Below are positions 1-9,655 of a DNA stretch of 64,000 bases, piece after piece. A program made the translations under genes and the position numbers. The stretch covers positions 59,824 through 123,823 of the forward strand of contig NZ_JAHBDK010000021.1 of the NCBI RefSeq assembly GCF_019956415.1, given 5' to 3'. The stretch comes from Pseudomonas sp. GL-B-19. Lineage in GTDB: Bacteria > Pseudomonadota > Gammaproteobacteria > Pseudomonadales > Pseudomonadaceae. Under the pieces are notes generated by a model. The model did no database searches, was not told the DNA's origin, and saw nothing but the letters and a program-made list of their open reading frames with translations. Position 1 is the first letter of the stretch. Each line of letters starts with the position of its first letter.

Positions 1-265
1 CGAGCCATGCGTCGGCGCTATCGGCCAGACCGTCCAGGTGCAACGCCCCGCTGAGCAGAACCCAAACCGTCAGCAACAACGCGGCATGCAGCAACAATGG
101 CGTACCCAGTAACAGCCAATTCAGTGCCCATAGAATCGCGCCGAACAACAGCCCCACCAGCGGATAAAACAACAGCGAACGGCCCAATTCCAGAGGCGTC
201 GGCATGCCGGGCAGGCGAATCGGCAGACTGCTCAAAAATTGCAGGGCAATCCAGAATGGCAGCAT
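1..265 (-). CDS. cobS: Adenosylcobinamide-GDP ribazoletransferase, N-terminal part (runs off the window)
   Basis: Integral membrane enzyme that joins adenosylcobinamide-GDP to alpha-ribazole (phosphate), the last assembly step of cobalamin. About 88 N-terminal residues are visible. They begin MLPFWIALQFLSSLPI and end near DGLADSADAW, the conserved Asp-containing CobS motif that follows the first hydrophobic helices. The ATG is at 263-265, two bases after the TGA of cobC, so it is the distal gene of the cob operon here. The 3' end lies beyond position 1. The gene is called cobV in the Pseudomonas denitrificans naming. Confidence 0.92.
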   Translation of the reverse strand, partial: MLPFWIALQFLSSLPIRLPGMPTPLELGRSLLFYPLVGLLFGAILWALNWLLLGTPLLLHAALLLTVWVLLSGALHLDGLADSADAWL

Positions 266-267
266 GG

Positions 268-843
268 TCAGATCGCTTCCTTGAGAATAACGCCGGGTTC
301 GACGCTCAACGAAAACAACGAGCCATGAGCGACTTCGACATTGAGTAACTGCTCGCGCGGCAAACCCCGGGCTTGCGCCAGCAACAAACGCATGACCCCA
401 CCATGGCTGATCAACAGAATCCGCTCGCCAGCATAAGCAACAACCAGTCGTTCAATGGCCGCCACTACCCGTTTGGAAAAGTCCGCCACCCGCTCACCGT
501 CCGGCGGCGTAAACGAATAAGGATCAGCCCAGAACAGGCCCAATGCTTCGGCATCGGTTTCCATCAACGCCGCAGCGCTCTGCCCTTCCCAGGCACCGAA
601 GTGCATTTCTTGCAGGTCTTTTTCCAAGTGCACCGGCAATCCCAGTTGCTCGCCGAGCTCTTCAGCAAACCGTGCACAACGCTGTAATGGCGAGCTGACC
701 AAACGATCCCATGGCCCCTGCTCGATCACCGCCGCGCGCATCTGCTCCCAGCCTTTTGCGGTCAGTGCGTCATCGAGACTGCCGCGCAACCCGCCACCGA
801 GTTCGGTCTCGCCATGTCGCAACAGGTCCAGACGCAACGTCAT
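268..843 (-). CDS. cobC: Alpha-ribazole phosphatase, histidine phosphatase family
   Basis: Predicted to remove the phosphate from alpha-ribazole-5'-phosphate (or adenosylcobalamin-5'-phosphate) in nucleotide-loop assembly. The 191-residue protein has the phosphoglycerate-mutase-like fold signature: RHGETE at residues 9-14 (catalytic His10) and the second His motif ISHGG towards the C-terminus. The reading frame stays open well upstream, but ATG 843 gives the family N-terminus ([12 protein letters not shown]) and overlaps the cobT stop by 4 bp (840-843), which indicates translational coupling. Its position between cobT and cobS supports the B12 role rather than a general phosphatase. Confidence 0.9.
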   Translation of the reverse strand: MTLRLDLLRHGETELGGGLRGSLDDALTAKGWEQMRAAVIEQGPWDRLVSSPLQRCARFAEELGEQLGLPVHLEKDLQEMHFGAWEGQSAAALMETDAEALGLFWADPYSFTPPDGERVADFSKRVVAAIERLVVAYAGERILLISHGGVMRLLLAQARGLPREQLLNVEVAHGSLFSLSVEPGVILKEAI

Positions 844-1895
844 GCCGGACGGTCCGCAACGGCCGCTTCGGCGAAGGTCGCCATCTGCCCGTGAAGATCG
901 CAGGCCAGACGCAACAACGGCACGGCCAGCGCAGCACCGCTGCCCTCGCCCAGGCGCAGACCAAGATCCAGCAACGGTTCGGCGTTCAGGGTTTCCAGCA
1001 CATGACGATGGCCAGGCTCGGCGCCACGATGACCGAACAGCAGCCACTCACGACAATCAGGATTCAAACGCACCGCCACCAATGCCGCGACACTGCAAAT
1101 GAACCCATCGACCAGCACCGCCACGCCATCCTGCGCACACGCCAGATACGCGCCAACCAGCGCGGCAATTTCAAAGCCGCCGAGGTTGAACAGCGTCTGC
1201 AAAGCGTCCCCGCGCTGAGCACTGTGCAGCGCCAACGCACGCTCGATAACCTGAGCTTTGTGACTGACGCCCGCCGCGTCCAGACCGGTGCCCGGCCCGG
1301 CCAGATGCACCACCGGGCAATCGAGCAAGGCACAGGCCAATGCACTGGCTGCGGTAGTGTTGCCGATGCCCATTTCACCGCCGATAAACAACTGCACCCC
1401 GGCTGCGATGGCGCGCTGCACGCTGTCACGACCTGCCTGCAATGCCAGTTCGCCCTGGGCCGTCGTCATGGCCGGGCCTTTGACGAAATTCGCCGTGCCG
1501 GGGCCAACGTTCAAGTGGCGCACACCAGGCAGATTCAAGGTTGGCGTGACCGTGCCCAGATCCACCACCTCAAGGGAAGCGCCCAACTGTCGCGCCAATA
1601 CACTGATCGCCGCACCGCCGTTGACGAAGTTGTGCAGCATCTGCCCGGTGACTTCCTGAGGAAACGCCGACACGCCTTCAGCCACGACACCATGGTCACC
1701 GGCAAAAATCGCGATCCACAGGTGATCCAGACTCGGCTTGACCTGCCCCTGCAACCCGGCCAATTGCACCGCCACTGATTCCAGTTGGCCGAGGGAGCCG
1801 GCTGGTTTGGTCAGTTGCTGTTGGCGCGCCTGCGCCTGTTCGACGGCTTGCGCATTGATCGGCTTGCACGGGTTCAGCCACCAGGATTGAGTCAT
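840..1895 (-). CDS. cobT: Nicotinate-nucleotide--dimethylbenzimidazole phosphoribosyltransferase
   Basis: Makes alpha-ribazole-5'-phosphate from nicotinate mononucleotide and dimethylbenzimidazole, the activated lower ligand of B12. The 351-residue length is normal for the family. Visible motifs are AGDHGV, the glycine-rich GIGNTT loop, and [10 protein letters not shown] near the C-terminus, which contains the glutamate regarded as the catalytic base in CobT. The chosen ATG (1893-1895) gives the typical start [10 protein letters not shown] and overlaps the cobU stop by 4 bp; the open frame extends further upstream without family similarity. BluB, encoded in the same operon, would supply its dimethylbenzimidazole. 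Confidence 0.95.
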   Translation of the reverse strand: MTQSWWLNPCKPINAQAVEQAQARQQQLTKPAGSLGQLESVAVQLAGLQGQVKPSLDHLWIAIFAGDHGVVAEGVSAFPQEVTGQMLHNFVNGGAAISVLARQLGASLEVVDLGTVTPTLNLPGVRHLNVGPGTANFVKGPAMTTAQGELALQAGRDSVQRAIAAGVQLFIGGEMGIGNTTAASALACALLDCPVVHLAGPGTGLDAAGVSHKAQVIERALALHSAQRGDALQTLFNLGGFEIAALVGAYLACAQDGVAVLVDGFICSVAALVAVRLNPDCREWLLFGHRGAEPGHRHVLETLNAEPLLDLGLRLGEGSGAALAVPLLRLACDLHGQMATFAEAAVADRPA

Positions 1896-2419
1896 AACGC
1901 AGTTCCTTTCAAAGTCAGGGGCAGGCCAGCGACGGTCAGGACGACACGCTGGCAGCGCTCGGCCAACGCTTGATGCAGCCAACCGGCTTCATCGACGTAG
2001 CGGCGAGTCAATTCGCCCAACGGCACGACACCCATTCCGGTCTCGTTGCTGACAAAAATGATTTCACCCGGCAACGAGGCCAGGCAGTCCAACAGGGCTT
2101 CGCGTTCAGCGTTGAGGCGTTCGGCGTCATCGAGCATCAGTAGATTGGTCATCCACAGCGTCAGGCAATCCACCAGCAGGCAGCGGTTGGCACGTGCGGT
2201 TTCGCGCAGGACGCGGGCGAGTTCGACCGGTTCTTCGATCAATGCCCATTCGGCGGGACGCCGGGCGCGGTGATGGGCGACGCGGTCGTTCATTTCGCCG
2301 TCCAGCGGTTGGCTGGTGGCGATGTAGGTCACGGCCAGTTGGCTGTCGGTGGCGAGTTTTTCGGCCAGACGACTTTTGCCGGAGCGGGCGCCGCCGAGAA
2401 TCAGTTGGAGCATGGTCAT
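1892..2419 (-). CDS. cobU: Bifunctional adenosylcobinamide kinase / adenosylcobinamide-phosphate guanylyltransferase
   Basis: Phosphorylates adenosylcobinamide and transfers GMP to give adenosylcobinamide-GDP, the CobS substrate. The protein is about 175 residues. It has a Walker A loop GGARSGKS at the N-terminus, the conserved [12 protein letters not shown] segment and the [10 protein letters not shown] motif, all standard for CobU/CobP. Two ATGs are possible, at 2417-2419 and 2411-2413; an AAGGT Shine-Dalgarno-like stretch lies just upstream and does not settle the choice. The 3' end overlaps cobT by 4 bp. The 135-bp gap from cobQ carries a REP doublet. Called cobP in the P. denitrificans naming. 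Confidence 0.93.
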   Translation of the reverse strand: MTMLQLILGGARSGKSRLAEKLATDSQLAVTYIATSQPLDGEMNDRVAHHRARRPAEWALIEEPVELARVLRETARANRCLLVDCLTLWMTNLLMLDDAERLNAEREALLDCLASLPGEIIFVSNETGMGVVPLGELTRRYVDEAGWLHQALAERCQRVVLTVAGLPLTLKGTAL

Positions 2420-2451
2420 TTACCTTTAAATGGCGGCGTTGCGACTGGCCT

Positions 2452-2546
2452 CATCGCGAGCAGGCTCACTCCCACAGTGGGTCGATGGCGAACACAAAAT
2501 TTATATTCACTGGCGATCCAATGTAGGAGTGAGCCTGCTCGCGATG
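2452..2546. repeat. REP doublet between cobQ and cobU
   Basis: Two inverted copies of the Pseudomonas REP with core GCGAGCAGGCTCACTCC lie at about 2452-2476 and 2522-2546. They sit inside the cob operon, in the only sizeable intercistronic gap, and could fold into a long hairpin in the mRNA. Confidence 0.9.
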
Positions 2547-2554
2547 AATTCACC

Positions 2555-4006
2555 TCAAATCCCGCAGAGCTGACGCAGCAGCCCGGTATCCAAATGCTGC
2601 TCCACCAGATCCGCCAACCGCTCGATATCCCGCTCGCGTAATGCGTGGTAATCGACCTCCTGCACCGCCTGCAAACCCGCCCAGCGCAGCAACGCACTGC
2701 ACGCCGCCGGTGATTCAAACAGACCATGCAGATAGGTGCCGAATATCTGCCCATCCACACTTTGCGCACCATCGCAGCGACCATCGTCCAACTGCACGGC
2801 TGCGTTTTCCAACGCGGGCCCGGTGGTCACGCCGGCATGGATTTCATAACCGCTGACGACGGCATCTTCCAGGGCCAAACGCCCGCGCACGTTGCGCAAT
2901 TGCTTCTCTTCTTCGAGCTGTGTTTCGAACGCCAGCAGCCCCAGACCGGCACTCGAACCCGGTGCGCCTTCCAGGCCCAACGGGTCATGCAGGTGCTCAC
3001 CGAGCATTTGCAAACCGCCACAAATCCCCAGCACTTTTCCGCCATAGCGCAGATGGCGACTGATCGCCAAATCCCAGCCATTGGCCCGCAAATACGCGAG
3101 GTCGCTACGCACACTTTTCGAGCCGGGCAGGATGATCAGGTCGGCTGGCGGAATCGCCTGGCCGGGGCCGATGAATTGCAGATCCACTTGCGGGTGCAGG
3201 CGCAGTGGATCGAAGTCGGTGTGGTTGCTGATGCGCGGCAGCACCGGCACCAGCACTTTCAGCACCTGATCGGCCTTGTCGGTCTGGCGCTGATCGATGC
3301 CGTCTTCGGCCTCCAGGTGCAGGTCCATCACGTATGGCAGGACACCGATCACCGGTTTGCCGGTGCGCTCTTCGAGCCAATCGAGGCCGGGCTGCAGCAA
3401 GGCGATGTCGCCGCGAAAACGATTGATGATGAAGCCTTTTATTCGCGCCTGTTCAGTCGGCGAGAGCAATTCCAGCGTGCCCACCAGATGCGCAAAAACT
3501 CCGCCGCGATTGATGTCGGCAATCAGCAACACCGGGCAATCCACCGCTTCGGCAAAGCCCATGTTGGCGATATCGCCGGCCCGCAGATTGATCTCGGCGG
3601 GCGAGCCCGCGCCTTCGACCATCACCACCGGATACGCCGCGCTCAAGCGTTCATGGGAGGCCAGCACCGCTTGCATGGCGATGGCTTTGTAGTCGTGATA
3701 AGCGACGGCGTTCATCGTCGTGACGGCGCGACCATGAATGATCACTTGAGCGCCGGTGTCGCTGTTGGGTTTGAGCAGCACCGGGTTCATGTCGGTGTGC
3801 GGTTCAAGGTTGGCGGCCTGGGCCTGCACGGCTTGCGCGCGACCGATTTCACCACCGTCAGCGGTCACCGCGCTGTTGAGCGCCATGTTCTGCGGCTTGA
3901 ACGGTACGACACGCACGCCCTGGCGCACCACCCAGCGACACAGCGCCGTCACCAGAGTGCTTTTACCGGCGTCGGACGTGGTGCCCTGCACCATCAATGT
4001 GCTCAT
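2555..4006 (-). CDS. cobQ: Cobyric acid synthase (glutamine-hydrolysing)
   Basis: Amidates side chains b, d, e and g of adenosylcobyrinate a,c-diamide using glutamine and ATP. The 483-residue protein has an N-terminal ATP-binding domain with the loop [10 protein letters not shown] at residues 8-17. The C-terminal type-1-like glutamine amidotransferase domain has the nucleophile region [10 protein letters not shown] and a later histidine in YLHGLFE. ATG 4004-4006 overlaps the stop of the upstream decarboxylase gene by 4 bp. The length is normal and no damage is seen. Family assignment is secure, because CobQ and CobB are distinguishable by these N-terminal loops. Confidence 0.96.
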   Translation of the reverse strand: MSTLMVQGTTSDAGKSTLVTALCRWVVRQGVRVVPFKPQNMALNSAVTADGGEIGRAQAVQAQAANLEPHTDMNPVLLKPNSDTGAQVIIHGRAVTTMNAVAYHDYKAIAMQAVLASHERLSAAYPVVMVEGAGSPAEINLRAGDIANMGFAEAVDCPVLLIADINRGGVFAHLVGTLELLSPTEQARIKGFIINRFRGDIALLQPGLDWLEERTGKPVIGVLPYVMDLHLEAEDGIDQRQTDKADQVLKVLVPVLPRISNHTDFDPLRLHPQVDLQFIGPGQAIPPADLIILPGSKSVRSDLAYLRANGWDLAISRHLRYGGKVLGICGGLQMLGEHLHDPLGLEGAPGSSAGLGLLAFETQLEEEKQLRNVRGRLALEDAVVSGYEIHAGVTTGPALENAAVQLDDGRCDGAQSVDGQIFGTYLHGLFESPAACSALLRWAGLQAVQEVDYHALRERDIERLADLVEQHLDTGLLRQLCGI

Positions 4007-4995
4007 TGGGCTTCCTTGACGTAGGTTTCAAAGGCTTGCGCCAGGCGTGTCCAGTCCGCTTCGTCAGCGGGCAAGCCAAAACGAAGACTGCTGTTGTGTG
4101 GGAACAAGCGCAGCAAAATGCCCTGACGGGCCATGAACTCATGCAACTGCTCGGCTTGATCGGTGATCAGCCATTGGAACAAGGCGCATCCGCCCTGCGG
4201 CTTGAACCCGAACTGCTCAAGCAGCCGCGCCAGCCGCTCGCTGGCTTCTTCGCTGCGCTGTCGCTGGCGGGCGTGACCTTCGGTGTCCAGCAGACAGGCC
4301 TGGCCAATCACTCGGGTCGGCCCGCTGACCGCCCACGGCCCCACTTGCTCGGCAAGCAAGTTGAGCAGCTTGCGCTCAGCGAGTACAAAGCCCAACCGCA
4401 CACCAGCCAGACCGAAAAACTTGCCGAACGAACGCAATACAATCAAGCCGACCAGATGGGTAAACGGCGCCACACTCAACTGCGGCGTGTTGTCCATGAA
4501 CGCCTCGTCCACCACCAGCCAGCCGCCGCGCGAGGCCAGTCGGGTGTGCCAGTCGAGCAGACGACTCGGGGTCAGGCTCAGGCCGGTCGGGTTGTTCGGG
4601 TTGACCACCACCAGCACGTCGAGGCTGTCGATAAAGAAGTCGACTTCCTGCTCCAGCACCTCACGCACGATGTAACCACAGCGCCGCCAGGCTTCGGCGT
4701 GTTCGGCGTAGCACGGCGACAGCACGCCGACCTTGCCGGCACGCCGTAAACGCGGGAGTAATTGGATGGCCATTTGCGAACCGGCGACCGGCAGCACTTG
4801 AGCCGCGCTGTAATAGTCGCAGGCCGCCTGCTCCAGGCCGTCTCCGGTTTCCGGCAAACGTGCCCAGGCGCGCAGCGGGATGTCCGGGACCGGAAATGGC
4901 CAGGGCGCCAGGCCGCTGGACAAGTCGAGCCAATCAGCTTCTGCGATGCCGTATTCGCGCGCCGCCTTGCGCAATCGGCCACCGTGCTCAAGCAT
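4003..4995 (-). CDS. cobD: Threonine-phosphate decarboxylase, PLP-dependent
   Basis: Produces (R)-1-amino-2-propanol O-2-phosphate, the linker that joins the corrin ring to the nucleotide loop. The 330-residue class I/II aminotransferase-fold protein shows NPNNPTG (substrate/cofactor loop) and the PLP lysine in [15 protein letters not shown]. It overlaps the cbiB-type gene by 8 bp upstream and cobQ by 4 bp downstream. Histidinol-phosphate aminotransferases share this fold, but the cob context and the length favour the decarboxylase. In Pseudomonas this gene is often annotated cobC, while cobD names the next gene; the Salmonella convention is used here. Confidence 0.92.
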   Translation of the reverse strand: MLEHGGRLRKAAREYGIAEADWLDLSSGLAPWPFPVPDIPLRAWARLPETGDGLEQAACDYYSAAQVLPVAGSQMAIQLLPRLRRAGKVGVLSPCYAEHAEAWRRCGYIVREVLEQEVDFFIDSLDVLVVVNPNNPTGLSLTPSRLLDWHTRLASRGGWLVVDEAFMDNTPQLSVAPFTHLVGLIVLRSFGKFFGLAGVRLGFVLAERKLLNLLAEQVGPWAVSGPTRVIGQACLLDTEGHARQRQRSEEASERLARLLEQFGFKPQGGCALFQWLITDQAEQLHEFMARQGILLRLFPHNSSLRFGLPADEADWTRLAQAFETYVKEAQ

Positions 4996-5896
4996 AGAAT
5001 TCAGCCCCCACGCAGAGAATCAGCAACCATAACCATACCCCTCGCTGAACCAATTGCCAGCCACGGTCAATGGAATCGGCATCCGCCGGCACGCCTTCGC
5101 CCAGTTGCGGACGCTGATGCAGTTCACCGTGATAAATCGCCGCCCCGCCCAACTCGACGCCCAATGCACCAGCGCCCGCCGCCATCACCGGGCCGGCATT
5201 CGGGCTGTCCCAGGTCGGGCCTTGCGTACGCCAGCATTTCAACGCCAGGCGGGTTTTTCCCAGCAGCGCGTAGGTCAACGCCACCAAGCGTGCGGGAATG
5301 TAATTGAGGACGTCGTCGATCTTCGCCGCCGCCCAGCCGAATCGCTCAAAGCGTTCATTGCGATAACCCCACATCGCATCCAGCGTGTTGCTCAAACGGT
5401 AGAGCACCACACCGGGCGCACCGGCCACGGCAAACCAGAACAGCGCGGCAAACACCGCATCGCTGCCGTTCTCCAGCACCGACTCGGTGGCCGCACGGGC
5501 GACTGCGGTTTTATCCAACTCGCTGGTCTGGCGACTAACCAGATACCCCACACGTGTACGCGCTTCTTCCAGGTCATCACTGCGCAGGGCTTTGGCCACC
5601 GGCTCGACGTGTTCACCGAGGCTGCGCATGCCGAGGGCGCAATACAGCGCGAGAATCTCGACGACCCAACCGACATAAGGCGCCCAGGACAATGCCGTGG
5701 CGAGCAAGGTTAGCGGCAGCACCGCCAGCACCCACGCGGTGACGCCATGGCTGCGCCAGCCGCGGCCACCGCCGTTGAATCGTTGCTCGATGCGCTCGGC
5801 AAAACGGCCGAACGCCACCAGCGGATGCCAGCGTTTGGGCTCACCCAGCAGCGCGTCCAGCGCAACCGCGGCGACACTCAATAACGCCACACTCAT
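4988..5896 (-). CDS. cbiB: Adenosylcobinamide-phosphate synthase (CbiB)
   Basis: Integral membrane enzyme attaching aminopropanol (phosphate) to adenosylcobyric acid. The 302-residue protein has several hydrophobic segments and the family blocks [13 protein letters not shown] near the N-terminus and [17 protein letters not shown] in the C-terminal half. ATG 5894-5896 is preceded by GGGGAG and overlaps the bluB stop by 4 bp. An in-frame TTG 15 bases upstream is less likely. The gene is usually called cobD in Pseudomonas genomes, so symbols should be matched by function. Confidence 0.93.
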   Translation of the reverse strand: MSVALLSVAAVALDALLGEPKRWHPLVAFGRFAERIEQRFNGGGRGWRSHGVTAWVLAVLPLTLLATALSWAPYVGWVVEILALYCALGMRSLGEHVEPVAKALRSDDLEEARTRVGYLVSRQTSELDKTAVARAATESVLENGSDAVFAALFWFAVAGAPGVVLYRLSNTLDAMWGYRNERFERFGWAAAKIDDVLNYIPARLVALTYALLGKTRLALKCWRTQGPTWDSPNAGPVMAAGAGALGVELGGAAIYHGELHQRPQLGEGVPADADSIDRGWQLVQRGVWLWLLILCVGAEFYA

Positions 5897-6543
5897 TGAC
5901 TCACTCCCCAATAATTTTCATACAGCAACTCACTGAGCGGACGCGCTTGCGCCCACCCTTCGAGCACCAGCATCGGCGCTGGATAGAATTCCTTGACCGG
6001 TCCCAGACAAAGAATCGCCAATGGCTTGGCCCCGGCCGGCAAACCCAGCAGGTCCGCCAACGCTTGCGGCTCAAACAGCGACACCCAGCCCATGCCCAGG
6101 CCTTCGGCACGAGAGGCCAGCCAGAGGTTCTGGATCGCACAGGACAACGAGGCCATGTCCATTTCCGGCAAGGTGCGCCTGCCGAAGATGTGGCGTTCGC
6201 GATCGTCCATCAACGCCGCGACCAACACCTCGGCGCAGTCGTTGATGCCTTCGACCTTGAGCTTCATGAATTCGTCGGTGCGCTCGCCGAGGGCTTCGGC
6301 GGTGCGGATGCGTTCTTCTTCCACCAGCAACTGGATCTTGCCGCGCAGGGCTCGGTCACTGATGCGGATGAAGCGCCAGGGCTGCATCAGGCCGACGCTC
6401 GGCGCTTGATGCGCAGCTTCGAGCAGGCGTCGCAATAGTTCGGGCTCGACGGTGCCGCCGCTGAAGTGACGCATGTCGCGACGTTCGGCGATGGCGCGGT
6501 AGACCGCTGCGAGTTCGGCTTCGGAGAATGCGTTGTCGCTCAT
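5893..6543 (-). CDS. bluB: 5,6-dimethylbenzimidazole synthase
   Basis: Oxygen-dependent conversion of reduced FMN to 5,6-dimethylbenzimidazole, the lower base of B12. The 216-residue nitroreductase-fold protein begins with the BluB-type segment [10 protein letters not shown] (about residues 21-30), followed by [16 protein letters not shown]. These FMN-contact features separate BluB from ordinary nitroreductases. Its position between cobB and cbiB, with 4-bp overlaps on both sides, supports the role. It means the strain can make its own lower ligand aerobically. The ATG at 6541-6543 overlaps the end of cobB, whose last codons come from a REP doublet. Confidence 0.93.
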   Translation of the reverse strand: MSDNAFSEAELAAVYRAIAERRDMRHFSGGTVEPELLRRLLEAAHQAPSVGLMQPWRFIRISDRALRGKIQLLVEEERIRTAEALGERTDEFMKLKVEGINDCAEVLVAALMDDRERHIFGRRTLPEMDMASLSCAIQNLWLASRAEGLGMGWVSLFEPQALADLLGLPAGAKPLAILCLGPVKEFYPAPMLVLEGWAQARPLSELLYENYWGVSQ

Positions 6544-7922
6544 GGCCTCTTCGCGAGCAGGCTCGCTCCCACAGGGTTCAGGTGATCCAATGTAGGAGTG
6601 AGCCTGCTCGCGATGGCGGCTTCAAGGTCAGGCGCAAAAAGCGCGGCAACCGCCGATGGATTGGACGGAAAATAAAAGTGCACATAAGAAGCTGTCATCC
6701 GCCCCTCACGATAAACCGCCTCCGCACCCCGCCCGCCATTCGGGCTCAGGCCACGCGCAATCGGCTCAAGCTCGGTACTGGTCAGCGAATGGTGATACGT
6801 GTGCCCGCGCAACGCACCTTCCGGCAGTTCGACCGCTTGCAACGCCAACGCGGCCAGACGCTTTTGCATCACCGCGTCGCCGTTGAGCAGCCCCACCAGT
6901 TCGGCGCGAGTGCCTTCGACATCAGTCAACGAGTCGAGCAGATACAACATGCCGCCACACTCGGCCAACAGCGGTTTACCCGCTGCTTGGTGTGCGCGAA
7001 TCGCATTCAGCATCGAGGTATTTTGTGACAGCGCCACATGGTGCAATTCCGGATAACCGCCGGGTAGATAAAGGCTGTCAGCCTCCGGTAATTCACTGTC
7101 GCGGATGGGTGAGAAAAAGGACAGCTCGGCGCCCATGGTTCGCAACAAATCCAGGCTCGCGCCGTAGGTGAACGCGAACGCTTCATCACGGGCCACAGCA
7201 ATTCGCACACCCGCGAGCAACGGTTCGACCGCGATTACATCCGGGGCTGCAAATTCCACCGCCGGCGGCAATGCCACTTCACAGCTGCTGGCCAACGCAT
7301 TGGCCGCCGCATCGAGGCGCAGATCGAGATCATTCAGCTCACTGGCCTGGACCAGACCTAAATGCCGACTAGGCAATTCGATCCCGGTTTCCCGCGACAA
7401 AGCGCCGTACCAGCGCAAACCTTCGGTCAGGCTGCCTTCGAGCAATTGCGCGTGACGCAAGGTGCCAACACGGTTGGCCAACACGCCGGCAAACGGCAAG
7501 TCCGGCTGATACTTCGCCAAGCCCAACGCCAACGCACCAAAGGTCTGCGCCATGGCAGTGCCGTCGATTACAGCAAGCACCGGCACACCAAAGTGCCGCG
7601 CCAGGTCGGCGCTGGACGGCGTACCGTCGAACAGCCCCATGACGCCTTCGATGAGGATCAAGTCCGCGTCACCCGCCGCTTCCCACAACAGTCGACGACT
7701 TTCCTGCTCGCCGACCATCCACATGTCCAGTTGATACACCGGCGCACCGCTGGCGCGCTCGAGAATCATCGGGTCGAGAAAGTCCGGGCCGCATTTGAAC
7801 ACGCGCACCTTGTGCCCCTGATTGCGATGCAAACGGGCCAGGGCGGCGGTGACGGTGGTCTTGCCCTGACCGGAGGCCGGCGCGGCAATCAGTACCGCCG
7901 GGCAATGACGTGGTTGATTCAC
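6540..7922 (-). CDS. cobB: Cobyrinate / hydrogenobyrinate a,c-diamide synthase, with a REP-encoded C-terminal tail
   Basis: ATP- and glutamine-dependent amidation of side chains a and c of the corrin ring. The 460-residue protein has an N-terminal P-loop AAPASGQGKTT (about residues 13-23). The C-terminal glutamine amidotransferase domain has the nucleophile region LAECGGMLYLL and the histidine motif GHTYHHS. The start is GTG at 7920-7922, overlapping the cobO stop as GTGA. The recognisable domain ends around residue 431 (FYFPSNPSAVAALFAPD). Residues of about 436-458 (ASRLTPT... VGASLLAK) are translated from the REP doublet at 6550-6616, and the stop then overlaps bluB by 4 bp. The tail is probably neutral, but keeps the coupling to bluB. 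Confidence 0.95.
   Translation of the reverse strand: MNQPRHCPAVLIAAPASGQGKTTVTAALARLHRNQGHKVRVFKCGPDFLDPMILERASGAPVYQLDMWMVGEQESRRLLWEAAGDADLILIEGVMGLFDGTPSSADLARHFGVPVLAVIDGTAMAQTFGALALGLAKYQPDLPFAGVLANRVGTLRHAQLLEGSLTEGLRWYGALSRETGIELPSRHLGLVQASELNDLDLRLDAAANALASSCEVALPPAVEFAAPDVIAVEPLLAGVRIAVARDEAFAFTYGASLDLLRTMGAELSFFSPIRDSELPEADSLYLPGGYPELHHVALSQNTSMLNAIRAHQAAGKPLLAECGGMLYLLDSLTDVEGTRAELVGLLNGDAVMQKRLAALALQAVELPEGALRGHTYHHSLTSTELEPIARGLSPNGGRGAEAVYREGRMTASYVHFYFPSNPSAVAALFAPDLEAAIASRLTPTLDHLNPVGASLLAKRP
6550..6616. repeat. REP doublet lying inside the 3' end of cobB
   Basis: Two inverted REP copies (6550-6573 and 6591-6616, core GAGCAGGCTCGCTCC and its inverse) lie entirely within the cobB reading frame, just before its stop codon. 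Most REPs are intergenic; this one is read through. Confidence 0.9.
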
Positions 7923-8530
7923 AGCTCGACGCCTTTTTGCGCTTTGATCCCGGCCTGGAACGCGTGTTTGATCACGCCCATGTCGGTGACGGTGTCGGCC
8001 AGTTCAATCATTTCCGGCTTGGCGCCGCGACCGGTTACCACCACATGTTGCATCGGTGGGCGCGCCTGCAAATCGCTGAGCACCTGATCAAGGTCGAGGT
8101 AGCCGTGCTTGAGGGCGATGTTCAACTCATCCAGTACCACCAGACCGATGGACGGATCGCTGAGCAATTCACGGGACACTGCCCAGGCGGCTTCGGCGGC
8201 GGCAATGTCACGCTGGCGGTCCTGGGTTTCCCAGGTAAAGCCCTCGCCCATGACATGAAAACGCACTTGCTCCGGGAAGCGGCGGAAGAACAGTTCTTCG
8301 CCGGTGCTGTTGCGGCCCTTGATGAACTGCACCACACCGCATTGCATGCCGTGGCCCATGGACCGGGCGAGCATGCCGAATGCCGAACTGCTTTTGCCTT
8401 TACCGTTACCGGTCAGCACCAGCAGCAAGCCGCACTCGTTCGGGGAATTGGCGATGCGTTCGTCGATCACGGCTTTTTTGCGCTGCATGCGCGCCAAATG
8501 ACGTTCGTCACGATCTGGGGTATCGGTCAT
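7919..8530 (-). CDS. cobO: Cob(I)yrinic acid a,c-diamide adenosyltransferase (CobA/CobO type)
   Basis: Transfers the 5'-deoxyadenosyl group of ATP to cob(I)alamin precursors. The 203-residue protein has the atypical P-loop TGNGKGKSS at residues 40-48, GVVQFIKG, and the LVVLDELNIAL motif of the CobA/CobO/BtuR family. ATG 8528-8530 gives the typical N-terminus MTDTPDRDERH. The frame continues upstream into the riboswitch, which is not coding. It is the first gene of the cob operon, about 70 bp after the riboswitch aptamer, and its stop overlaps the GTG of cobB. Confidence 0.95.
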   Translation of the reverse strand: MTDTPDRDERHLARMQRKKAVIDERIANSPNECGLLLVLTGNGKGKSSSAFGMLARSMGHGMQCGVVQFIKGRNSTGEELFFRRFPEQVRFHVMGEGFTWETQDRQRDIAAAEAAWAVSRELLSDPSIGLVVLDELNIALKHGYLDLDQVLSDLQARPPMQHVVVTGRGAKPEMIELADTVTDMGVIKHAFQAGIKAQKGVEL

Positions 8531-8594
8531 GGGGGAGCTCTCCGTTGAGGCTGGATAACGGCGGGCAGGCACAAGAATAGACGGCAAGAAGCCT

Positions 8595-8835
8595 GGCATC
8601 GCCCACCGTGATGCCACTGGATGAATCAGGCCGGTCTCCGGGCTCATGAGCAGCGTTCTGCCGGACTGCGCGCCTTCCCATGTCGACAATTGACACAGTG
8701 GCTCAAGGCACAGTCTTGACTCATTTACCGTTGCGGGGGCAGCGCCGGGATCGTGAGGATTCGTCGTTTGACGATAGTCACTCACCGGCTTCCCTGTTTC
8801 ACTCTGTCGGCCACTGCCACAGAGCACCTGAAACA
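8595..8835 (-). promoter_or_regulatory. Adenosylcobalamin riboswitch controlling the cob operon
   Basis: Read on the minus strand, the leader contains the hallmark pieces of the cobalamin aptamer in order: CAGGTGCTC...GGCAGTGGC, a GAAACAGGGAAGCCGGTG block, the core GCTGCCCCCGCAACGGTAA, and AGCCCGGAGACCGGCCTGAT. A GGCATC/GATGCC hairpin (8595-8615) follows the aptamer. It lacks a U-run, so control may act on translation rather than by termination. The leader ends about 65 nt before the cobO ATG. Confidence 0.95.
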
Positions 8836-9003
8836 AGCCGCGAAGGTTAGAGGGTTGGGGGTGGAGCGTCAAATGAAGACAAAGCCGCGGCGAGCGATAT
8901 ACTGCCGCCGGCCAATTTACTGACGCCAATCTTGCAGCACACGGCCAGCAGTGATATCAAAGAGCCACAACCCAACAACAACACAATTACAAGGGTGAGC
9001 AAC

Positions 9004-9588
9004 ATGCAAGGCATGATCATCAGCAATCCGAAGCTGGAATTCCTGCGGCCGGTACTGGAACGCTGGTTTGACTGTATCGACCGCTACAACACGACTCGCG
9101 GCGATAACGAAGCGCCTTACTGGCATGACGAAAAGGCCAACCTTGGCTTGCTCTCTACTGCTGCGTGGATGGCGGAAATGGTCACACTGCAAAACTCACC
9201 GACGCGCAAACAAATCGAAGAGGGCGAACGCAACGCCCGCGCCGATCTGTTTATCGCGACCGCCGAACAGCGTGCCTATCTTCAGGCCACTCAACGCTGG
9301 CCCAAGGTCAACAGCCTGAACCTGTCGCAGGCGTTGCAGGACATCACCAGCGACGCCAAACGCATCAGTTACGCCAGCGACCTGAAACTCGGCTGTTTGT
9401 TCGTTGCCCCGCAAAAAGCCCAGCAGAGCGCCACCCCGGAAGAACTTCAGGACATGGTCGACGACCTGCAAAAGGAACATTGCTGCGCGGTGGCCTGGTA
9501 TTTCCCCTACGCCTACCGCAAGTTGCGTAACGAAGCCGGTAACTATCACCCGGGCATCGCCGTCTTGTTCAAGGAAGCTCGCGGCTGA
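9004..9588 (+). CDS. Uncharacterised protein, divergent from the cob operon
   Basis: A 194-residue soluble-looking protein that I cannot assign. The frame opens earlier, but ATG 9004 follows the Shine-Dalgarno-like AAGGGTGAG and gives the plausible start MQGMIISNPKLEFLRPVLERW. It has no signal peptide or membrane segment. It is rich in Trp and Tyr, has a Cys-Cys pair in EHCCAVAWYFPYAY (near residue 165), and a central region rich in Glu/Arg helices. It is transcribed away from the cob riboswitch and followed by a short palindrome (9619-9644). No motif points to catalysis, so the function is unknown. Confidence 0.7.
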   Translation: MQGMIISNPKLEFLRPVLERWFDCIDRYNTTRGDNEAPYWHDEKANLGLLSTAAWMAEMVTLQNSPTRKQIEEGERNARADLFIATAEQRAYLQATQRWPKVNSLNLSQALQDITSDAKRISYASDLKLGCLFVAPQKAQQSATPEELQDMVDDLQKEHCCAVAWYFPYAYRKLRNEAGNYHPGIAVLFKEARG

Positions 9589-9655
9589 CTGGTTGAACCA
9601 TCGCTGCGTTTATCTTCTCTATGAATAAGACACTGCATTCATAGGGAAGACCAGC

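Noticed and set aside
8531..8929. In-frame N-terminal extension of CobO through the riboswitch
   Set aside because: The extension is the aptamer sequence and has no protein-family similarity; ATG 8530 gives the conserved N-terminus.
9619..9644. Hairpin CTATGAAT/ATTCATAG before the sorbosone-type gene
   Set aside because: A short 8-bp stem without U-run just upstream of the RBS; may be by chance, no regulator is known.
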